Shown: in pieces, positions 10,701-18,034 of the stretch | How positions within the stretch are numbered: position 1 is the stretch's first letter | How the letters are laid out: each line of letters begins with the position of its first letter | Source of the DNA: Lingula anatina | Lineage: Eukaryota; Brachiopoda; Lingulata; Lingulida; Lingulidae | NCBI RefSeq assembly: GCF_001039355.2 | Contig: NW_019773625.1 | Coordinates: forward strand, 111,703 to 175,702 | DNA length: 64,000 nucleotides | Reading direction: 5' to 3' | Translations under genes and position numbers: made by a program | Notes under the pieces: model-generated | The model's input: the letters and a program-made list of their open reading frames with translations, nothing else | Database searches by the model: none | What the model was told of the DNA's origin: nothing

Positions 10701-13651
10701 AATTATCACAAGAAATTGTCGGGAAATAGCATATTTCCACTTCCTTCATATTATATATAAGCCAAACTATTTCTAATGCCAATATTAGTTACTTACAATG
10801 GAAATAAGAAATATTGGAGAATAGTTTCTATGACAATAATAAATTGATCAAGTGTATGAATATAAAAAAGGGATGAAATTCAGTTTGTTCTGTGCAATAT
10901 GTATGAATAATAAAAGGCATATGTCAATATTTCAAGTGTATGACTATGAAAGTATTCATTTTCATAAGCCTTCTAGCTGTTTTAGCAGCTACAGAATCTG
11001 TTAAAATACCGTCAACTGATTATGTAACAGCTAGAGGAACCTCTAGAAGGAGCGTGGTATGAAAGCACGTTTTTATTTTTAACTACTACATTGCCAGTAT
11101 AAAAGCACCTTCAGTCAATTGTGTAACAGCTACAAATGTGGAAAGTACTGTGAAATCACGTTTTAATTTCTGACTTTTATATTTCCAGAGGAAATATAGG
11201 AACACCCTCTGATCCCAACGCCAGGTACAAACCGTATAGAGAGGGAAACGACAGGTGTGAAGCGTGTCCAGATAAGTGTGAAAACGGGCTGTGTGGTGAG
11301 TTTTTTTTCTGTTTTGAATCTTTCTGACTCATTTCTTATAATTCACACGTTTATTATTATAGCCTTTTATATCAATCTTTTAAGAATACAGAAATGGAGA
11401 TGTTCAATTCTCGATTACGTATAAAGCAAATTACCAACATTTCCTAATTCGAGAGAAAGATACTTCTAAGCTCTAAAAAGTTTCCCTCAGCGCGGTCGAA
11501 TTTACTGTCCAAATTAACACACGATTATAATATGTCCACACTTTTGCATATACGGTAATTACTCGTATTTTTCAATTGGGAAAATTGTGAATTTTACAGA
11601 GATTATTTCTGAAGACATACTTTCCACTATATTAAAAAGCAGCCCATAGTTCTGTTATATGCAGTAAAGGCACCACAAATTCTGTTTTAAAATTATAAAA
11701 TATAGTCTGATCATTTTTGCCCATTAAAAAGACCGAGTCATTACCGTACCGTGTCCTTTTGAGTTCTTTATCAATTTTTTTCAATACTCATACGAAAATA
11801 AAAAAATAACGGAAGTGACACATACCTTGACTTAAGTAACCTCATTGCGTTCGATGCGGGTGTGACAGGAATGGTAGTCCTTGAAATGGAAGTCTGCGGG
11901 CTCCCATATGATTAGTAAAGGTAAGGGTTAGTTGTGGTATTGGGGTTAGAAAATGGGACGAATGTCACCTGAACTAACCTGTGTTCCGAAACTGACCGAT
12001 TTAACAAAAAGGATAAAAAGGTGTGAATCGCCCAAAACAAAGAAGCTTTTCAGGGCAAGTATATGACAGTGGGATAATTTTCTGATAATTTTCCCCTCGA
12101 TACCGATAGAATTACTGACTGATATAACAAAAGGGAAAAAGGTGAAAACCGCCCAAACAGGGACTCGAACCCTGGACCCTCAGATAACTTGGTTATCCCT
12201 AAAAGTCTGATGCTCTACCGACTGAGCTATCCGGGCGCCGCTGACGATTGGTGTCGGTTGAAAAATCCGCTTACGCTCAACTAGGGTCGCATTCAGAACG
12301 GTCTCAACAAATGCATTTCATCCCTCATTCATGAACATAGAGCTTTGATAGCTTACTTTAACAATTAAATAATTACATCATGTTGGGGGACAATGAACAG
12401 AAGGGTGACATTAACAATCATCTTAATTTAAATGAAATAATGACAAATATTTTCAACATTTAGATTGCTTGGGAAAAGTATGTCATAACGGAGGGACGTT
12501 GGACCTTAACACATGTAAATGTTCGTGTCCCACTACAGCCATGGGATTCTTTGGCGACCTCTGCGACCGTGAGTATGAATTTTGATTTTAAAAATCTGAA
12601 AGAACTGCAGTAAATGTTTTTGGTTGTAAAAGTAAAAATGACTTTCAAAATTTTAGATCAAAGTAGAAAATTGAATATTGCCTTTTAAGCTTAAAGAAAA
12701 CTTCTGAGAGATATAACGTAGCATTTTCAGAAAGACACATACACTGTATTTAAGGAGTACAGTCTGTTTTATATAGTCTTAAGAGATTTTTTTTTTCACC
12801 CAAAAGAGAACGAGGCATAAGATGTTAAAATACGTGTATGTGCAGAGTGGTCAAACTTAGTGATCAAATAATAGGACCGAGGAAGACTGCAGCAAAGAGC
12901 AGTTGAAAATTTCTGCTCATACAGTTATTTTAATATCTTTTGCCCCGTTCTCTTTTGGATGAAAAAAAAAAAGAATCTCTTAAGGCTATATTACATGTAT
13001 ACATAACACATCCGAACTTATTTTCTAAAGTACAGTCTGTGTCTTTTAAGAGACACTCAAGATTTAATTTTTTATAGTGATGCCAAAGTTGATTCATAGT
13101 TGATTTTTTAAAATTCATTTTATGTCTTAGTTAACTGTAGCAAGAGCAGAGATAATACTTACGCATGCGCCACCACCGGCGGACCATTTACCAAAACAGA
13201 TTGCAGGAACTTTGCAAATGTCGCAGAATATTGCCCTAATATGTGTAACATTTGTCCAGGTACGATTCCAGAATATTCAACCCAAACCACCTTTCAACTA
13301 TTTTTCTATACCCTCTCTTCCTGGCGCACGTACACGCGTACACGCAGACACGCGCCCATACTCATAATATGACTTAATGAATTGAGCAAAACATTACTTA
13401 TTCAAATTTCATAGATCGACATATATGATTTACTATACAACCTGATACATATCTAAACAATTGCAATTAACCTTATACTTCACCTCGTTTTAGCTGGCGG
13501 AGTAGACTACAAAGGGGACGACGGCGTATACAACATAGTGACAACACCGCCACCATCAACAGCTACAGCGTTGCAACTATGTATCTCAAACTTCTGCCTT
13601 ACAATAATAGTCCCATACGTCTGCTGCTACCTACATTTTTACATTACATAG
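5544..13651 (+). CDS. CAP-domain (CRISP/allergen-5/PR-1 superfamily) secreted protein with EGF-like and ShKT modules
   Basis: Ten exons, all with GT-AG borders and matching phases: 5544-5624, 6455-6536, 7312-7403, 7757-7856, 8374-8516, 8955-9040, 11189-11295, 12464-12568, 13131-13259, 13494-13651. They give 360 aa. Residues 1-24 form a signal peptide. The CAP domain (about 58-194) shows NLHNEFR (His68), WDDEVALLAQRWADTC (Glu90), GQNVAWG, GHYTQMAWATS (His163) and FVCDYAQ, so the conserved His/Glu/His cavity is intact. A cysteine-rich stretch (about 218-230), an EGF-like module (about 231-265) and a six-cysteine ShKT module (about 267-307) follow. The last ~23 residues are hydrophobic, suggesting a GPI signal or membrane anchor. 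The natural role is not predictable; CAP proteins bind lipids or act extracellularly, and many are not venom components. The start is chosen because it gives the signal peptide. Confidence 0.9.
6362..6405. repeat. (TC)n(TG)n microsatellite
   Basis: Compound dinucleotide repeat, TC then TG, in intron 1 of the CAP gene, about 50 bp before exon 2. Confidence 0.9.
7674..7734. repeat. (AT)n microsatellite
   Basis: About 30 units of AT in intron 3 of the CAP gene, ending about 22 bp before the exon 4 acceptor (ATCTAG). Length change here could affect the acceptor's pyrimidine tract. Confidence 0.9.
8159..8239. repeat. Inverted repeat (hairpin), member of a small intronic repeat family
   Basis: AGTGAAAAAATCAATCTGTG at the left is answered by CACAGATTGATTTTTCACT at the right, a nearly perfect 19-20 bp stem around a ~40 bp loop. 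The right arm and the following sequence (CAGATTGATTTTT ... ATATTCACA.ATATGTC) recur at about 9740-9805, so this is a dispersed element, probably a decayed MITE. Confidence 0.6.
9659..9721 (+). pseudogene. Decayed tRNA-Gly copy
   Basis: The segment follows the tRNA-Gly pattern of the copies at 10018 and 14402: GTAAGGGTTAGTATGGCTG for the D region, CTTCCCA at the anticodon position, TTTTGACTCCCGG for the T arm and TTGCA at the 3' end. It has many substitutions and no acceptor pairing. It lies in CAP intron 6, about 300 bp before a better copy. Confidence 0.55.
10018..10089 (+). tRNA. tRNA-Gly(UCC), one acceptor mismatch
   Basis: A 72-nt cloverleaf: acceptor GCGTGGA/TCCTCGC, D arm with GGTGTAACGGTTAGC, anticodon loop CTTCCAA giving UCC (Gly), and T arm CCGGGTTCGACTCCCGG with a canonical B box GGTTCGACTCC. 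One U-U mismatch sits in the acceptor stem (pair 4-69), so it may be a weak or inactive copy. It lies in intron 6 of the CAP gene on the same strand. A fragment of the same tRNA's 3' half is at 10329-10349. Confidence 0.75.
10329..10349 (+). pseudogene. 3' fragment of tRNA-Gly
   Basis: These bases match the T-arm 3' strand, acceptor 3' strand and discriminator of the tRNA-Gly ending at 10089, without the rest of the gene. It is one of at least six tRNA-Gly copies or pieces between 9.6 and 16.3 kb. Confidence 0.6.
10940..11062 (+). CDS. Short ORF with signal-peptide-like start (40 aa), inside CAP intron 6
   Basis: The ATG at 10940 opens a 40-codon frame ending TGA. It begins M-T-M-K-V-F-I-F-I-S-L-L-A-V-L-A-A-T, a convincing hydrophobic signal-peptide core with small residues at the expected cleavage point, followed by a short polar tail ending S-R-R-S-V-V. 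An AT-rich TATA-like AATAAAAG lies about 30 bp upstream. Part of the tail sequence is imperfectly repeated just downstream (about 11100-11160). It does not splice in frame into the next CAP exon. It could be a small secreted-peptide gene, a signal exon of an unseen transcript, or chance. Confidence 0.25.
   Translation: MTMKVFIFISLLAVLAATESVKIPSTDYVTARGTSRRSVV
12150..12236 (-). tRNA. tRNA-Lys(UUU) with a 14-nt intron (copy 1)
   Basis: The minus strand folds as a full tRNA: acceptor GCCCGGA/TTTGGGC (one G-U), A box TAGCTCAGTCGG, B box GGTTCGAGTCC, discriminator G. The anticodon stem CAGA/TCTG encloses CTTTTA, then 14 extra bases (12186-12199, GGGATAACCAAGTT), then A. That is the canonical intron position between nucleotides 37 and 38. 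Removing the intron restores the 7-nt loop CUUUUAA with anticodon UUU. T runs follow the gene, as in Pol III terminators. It sits antisense in intron 7 of the CAP gene. Confidence 0.87.
12775..12987. mobile_element. MITE with ~60-bp inverted arms and TA target duplication
   Basis: The left arm (GTCTTAAGAGATTTTTTTTTTCA then CCAAAAGAGAACG...) is matched by the reverse complement of the right arm ending at 12987 (GCCTTAAGAGATTC...). The arms are about 60 bp with few mismatches and enclose about 90 bp of non-coding core. TATA occurs on both outer sides, compatible with a TA duplication, which is the Tc1/mariner habit. It lies in intron 8 of the CAP gene. Confidence 0.65.
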
Positions 13652-14401
13652 TATGACACTAGTGCTAGAATAGAATCTCATATTTTAGGCGACGTTATCC
13701 TCAATTAACATTCCTTGGAGTTTTATCTCTTTTCATATTTTTGATATTTTTTCTATCTACTTTTGTCAAGAGAATCGACTTCCTTGATAATACGTCGTGT
13801 TGTCGAAAGGTTGTAGTATTACTGCCTCATATCAGACTGTTTGTTTGAGATAGAATACGGTCGAGACAGACTGATGGAATTTTACATATTTAATACTGAA
13901 GTGAATTCTTGCAAATGAACCGAAATGAATGTCGACTTAATACAGATTGCGTTTCGAATATCAGAGAAACGATCTAAATTTTTTTTATCTTTCTCAATGT
14001 TTATTTCATTGACTTTAATTGCAAGCAATGGCCAAACTATCTCTAATATCAATATGCACTGCCTTAAAGATATGCATTTATTGCAAAGTTAAGTAATATT
14101 TTGTCATTTTGGTATTTTATACTATGATTGGGAAAGTGGTTTTCTGGGATGTAAGTTTTCTTCAACTCAAACAATATGAAGCCAGTTTTGTAAAATTTTA
14201 CGAAAAATAATGGTCCCATTTATTAATCATACTTAACTTTTCTTTATCTTTCTTTTAAATTCTATGTACACGCAGATGAAAATGACAAATTTTTATAAAG
14301 GTCTATAAAAAAATCTTTAAAGATGATTTTCTTTGAAATAAATAAGATATGGCAACCAGTTGAAAGTGGGACATTGGCTTAAGTCACATTAACTATGTCA
14401 G

Positions 14402-14473
14402 GCGTGGATGGTGTAACGGTTAGCATGGTTGCCTTCCAAGCAGTCGATCCGGGTTCGACTCCCGGTCCTAGCA
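14402..14473 (+). tRNA. tRNA-Gly(UCC)-like, two acceptor mismatches, probable pseudogene
   Basis: Identical to the copy at 10018-10089 except for one base in the 3' acceptor strand (TCCTAGC instead of TCCTCGC). That adds a second mismatch (3-70) to the U-U at 4-69. Anticodon UCC, D arm, T arm and boxes A and B are intact. Flanks on both sides are related to those of copy 1, so it spread by segmental duplication rather than retroposition. Confidence 0.55.
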
Positions 14474-14662
14474 TTTTGCCAAATTTCAACCCGTGTTCAA
14501 ACCTCATACATATTTCGTATCAAATAGATTAGTTTGGAACCAAATTATAAATTATCGGTGACAATATATTTTTAATCTTTCACATTCTGTGGCAAAAACA
14601 AATTCCAGAGGAGAACAAAACATAATTGAATTATTTCTCATTAACTTAATAACATCCAAAAA

Positions 14663-14714
14663 TGTCACGGTTAACATGACTGCCTGTTGAGCAGTCGATT
14701 CGGGGTTGAATCCA
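14663..14714 (+). pseudogene. Decayed tRNA-Gly-like fragment
   Basis: GTCACGGTTAACATGACTGCC ... GAGCAGTCGATTCGGGGTTGAATCC follows the D-arm to T-arm order of the nearby tRNA-Gly copies. The anticodon region is altered (TGTTGAG) and the acceptor is lost. Confidence 0.45.
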
Positions 14715-15305
14715 GAATGGTTGAACAAGAATCGATTCAGCTCCATCCACTAAAACAGACGCTGCAATAGCAAATCTTGACAATTTAAAAATGACTGCAG
14801 CGCCCTGGCAGACAATGAACAGAATAGTGCCATAATAAGGGGTAGCAATCGTCATAATTTACACAGAATTATGATGATTTTAATATTTCACATTTTGAAC
14901 GTTTATTTTGGACTCTTCTGTATCTTCTGAGCTCCTTATCAATTTTTATTTGGCATCCGTCAACTCAAAATTTTAATTTATGAGCCTGACCATAGACTTC
15001 ATGTAGTTTTCGCTTCATACCTGTTTAAGATGACGTGGTGTTTTGCTACCGCAACCTTATTTCGTGAAAAATGCAGACGCTGCAAACTGTCATGATTACC
15101 AGACAAGGCTAAAAAGAAGATAACGACAATAGATACGCTTCAGATAAACCTTTATTTAAGGGGTTTCAAATAATAAAACGTTAGAAGCTTTTCACGGAAA
15201 GTATGAGGAGTGGGGAGTTTTTCTAACGCGCAAAGTGTGCCTGTAATTTTCCATCGATACCGATGGAATTCCGACTGATATAATAAAAGGAAAAAAGGTA
15301 AAAAT

Positions 15306-15392
15306 CGCCCGAACAGGGACTCGAACCCTGGGCCCTCAGATAACTTAGTTATCCCTAAAAGTCTGATGCTCTACCGACTGAGCTATCCGGGC
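15306..15392 (-). tRNA. tRNA-Lys(UUU) with a 14-nt intron (copy 2)
   Basis: The minus strand has acceptor GCCCGGA/TTCGGGC, A box TAGCTCAGTCGG, B box GGTTCGAGTCC, anticodon loop CUUUUAA after removal of the 14-nt intron at 15342-15355 (GGGATAACTAAGTT), and a T run downstream (ATTTTTACCTTTTTT). All stems pair. The intron differs from copy 1 by one base and folds as GATAAC-TAA-GTTATC using the first exon-2 bases. About 300 bp around it are shared with copy 1. Confidence 0.88.
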
Positions 15393-16203
15393 GGCACGGA
15401 CAGCGGGAGTCGGTTGAAAAATCCGCTGACGTTCGACTAGGGTCGCGTTCAGAACGGTTTGATTAAGATCCGTCTAAGCTCTAATTTCCGGATACAGACG
15501 CCCCGATGGCTTACCTTAACACTTTGACGCCTAGATATAATAATTCGAAACAGATTAATGGGGCTTTACATGGTAAGCATTTAAAAGAAATCAAGCAACA
15601 GTCTTTCCAATGAACAGATCTGAATGAATATCGCTCAATATTGATTGGATACCCGTGAAGCGGCCTATATTTTTTGTTTTGTCTATTTAAAAAAGTTTAT
15701 AATAATAATAATAATCTTTATTGGAATATTACAACCCGAAGGTTGAAGTTTTACATTATATATATGTATATATATATATATATATATTATTTATTTATTT
15801 ATTTAGATATTTAAATATCATCGCCTTTAACTTCAAGTTAATGTAAAAATATCTCCTACATCATTATGCACTGCCTCAAAGACATCCATTTGTGTCAAAG
15901 TCAACTTTTAGTTCGTAAACGCGAGATCCATGGTTTGGAGATTGTTAGCTGAGATTTGTTTTCTTTGACTCAAACAATATGAAACCTTTTTGTAAATTTT
16001 TAGAAAAAGAATTGTCCAATGAATAATCCAGACTTAACTTTTCATTTTTTCCTTTGAATTCTGTGTGCACGCGGCTGAAATGACTAATTTAAGGGTGTAA
16101 ATGCACTCAAAGTGTCTTACAAGACGATTCTTATTGAAACGAAGAAATAAATACGACAACCACTCATGTAGGAGTTGGGCATGAGAAAATATGTGTAAAC
16201 AGG

Positions 16204-16253
16204 AGTGGATGGTGTAACGGTTAGCATGGTTGCCTTCCAAGCAGTCGATCCGG
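16204..16253 (+). pseudogene. Truncated tRNA-Gly, cut at the palindrome edge
   Basis: Matches tRNA-Gly(UCC) from the acceptor 5' strand through the anticodon arm and the 5' strand of the T stem (GTCGATCCGG), then stops exactly where the large palindrome begins. The missing T-loop and acceptor half is not found at the far side of the palindrome. The tRNA was therefore either already truncated or lost its 3' half during the event. Confidence 0.75.
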
Positions 16254-17352
16254 TGTGGCGTGTACCGCTCGGAGCGTGAACAATCCGTTCTGCTCATGCG
16301 CACAAAGCGCAGGCAAATCTGAGAGACTTCCGGCGTGTACAGTCCGTCTCAATAGTCATGAATACATTCTTAGCCTTTAATAAACATGCGCTGTTGAGAA
16401 CATACTGCAAATTCAAACATAATATTTAGAAGTATTCATATCTTTTAGATGTTCACCTCTACTGTGATTTCCCTCAGGTGGCCATATCAACACACTAGCC
16501 TAGTAAAATCAGTACTAAAATGGTAGCCAGCAGCTGAATAACGACGGCCCGTCCATGGTAGGTTCATCCATGCATCAAGCTGTAATTTGACGCTGATTCT
16601 CTATCAAAATTATCAATTAACACATGAACTTTATCCCCATCATAGTAAATGTATAATTTGGTAGGGAATGAACTAGCCGAATAAAACAGTACTGGTGAAT
16701 AACAACAAATCATTCAAGGAACGGTTCATACACGCGTCTGCTGCATGTACAATCGGTCAGGACGGATGGTTCACGCAGAACGGACCGTACACGTGACACC
16801 GGTATCACGTGTACGGTCCGTTCTGCGTGAACCATCCGTGCTGACTGATTGTACACGCAGCAGACGCGTGTATGAGCCGTTCCGTGAATGATCCGTTGTT
16901 ATTCACCAGTACTGTTATATTCGGCTAGTTCATTTCCTACCAAATTATACATTTACTATGATGGGGATAAAATTCACCTGTTAATTGATAATTTTCATAG
17001 AGAATCAGCGTCAAATTACAGTTCGACGCATAGATGAACCTACCATGGACGGGCCGTCGTTATTCAGCTGCTAGCTACTATTTTTGTATTGATTTTACTA
17101 GGCTAGTGTGTTGATATGACCACCTGAGGGAAATCGCAGTAGAGGTGAACATCTATAAGATATGAATACTTCTAAAGATTACGTTTGAATTTGCAGTATG
17201 TTCTCAACAGTGTTTGTTTATTAAAGGTTAAGAATGTATTGATGACTCTATAGAGACGGACATACACGCTGGAAGTATCTCAGATTTGCCGCCGCTTTGT
17301 GTGCATGAGCAGAACGGATGGTTCACGGTCCGAGCGGTACACGCCATACCGG
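16250..17352. repeat. Near-perfect palindrome of about 1.1 kb
   Basis: Two arms of about 550 bp meet at ACCGGT (16798-16803) with essentially no spacer. The left end TGTGGCGTGTACCGCTCGG is answered by CCGAGCGGTACACGCCATA at the right end, and the match continues through both arms with scattered substitutions and small indels. CCGG stands outside both ends and may be a target duplication. A motif like GGATGGTTCACG appears both near the outer ends and near the centre of each arm. No coding frame of substance is present. It is a foldback or MITE-type element, or an inverted duplication. Confidence 0.88.
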
Positions 17353-18034
17353 GATATTTATTTTTCCTCTTATCTCCTCAAGTTGCACACTCCTGGAACA
17401 GTGATTAAGGTAAAATTCATCGGCTCGTCTACCAGTTTTGTTACCGTGAAATCACTTACCCTCAGAAAAGAATTGAGTTGAAGTGGCCACTAAGTATGTA
17501 AGGTGCCCATTGTTTCCTGCCCAGCAGCAAACTCTCAAACAATCTTGAGGACCAAGCAAATTCTGCCGCATTTGATCCTGTACACTACCTTGTTTCTTGG
17601 AGGAGAATATATTATGTCACTCGTGTTCCTACCATTTGGATTCCAGTGATGGCTGCATCAATCCCCATTTCAATGGGTGTGTGATTTCAGAGCAAGATAA
17701 CTTGGTAGTCGAGCAGATAAATCTTACCTCAAAATTACATATAAAGTGAGGGTTGATTCCCTGTGAGACATATTAATCACTTATGTCAATTTTGTTTATG
17801 TTACTCAAATAAAGGCCACATGCAAAAGGACAAACTTAATTTATCACACGTTCATGAATAAAAAAAAAAATCGGTATTCTGTCTCTGAAGTGAATCAAGT
17901 CAGAATCTAAAACAAATAGGTTTGACAAAAATAATCTGAGATCTTAAAGTTTTGAGATCTTCCCAGATATTTATGGTCCCAAAAGTTTCAGAGACTTGAT
18001 TAAAACCCTATACTCTGTCCATCTTCTATGTTAA

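Larger units (their letters stand above)
13652..18034. other. Gene-poor, duplicated tRNA neighbourhood
   Basis: After the CAP stop codon no protein gene is seen until PTCD3. The region repeats pieces of the CAP intron 6-7 landscape: blocks around the tRNA-Gly copies (a 'ctctaatatcaatatgcactgcctt' type block near 14040 recurs near 15850) and around the tRNA-Lys copies (12010-12310 resembles 15170-15460). A possible poly(A) signal AATAAA for the CAP gene is at 14337-14342. The palindrome at 16250-17352 fills the right part; 17360-18030 shows nothing recognisable. Confidence 0.6.
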
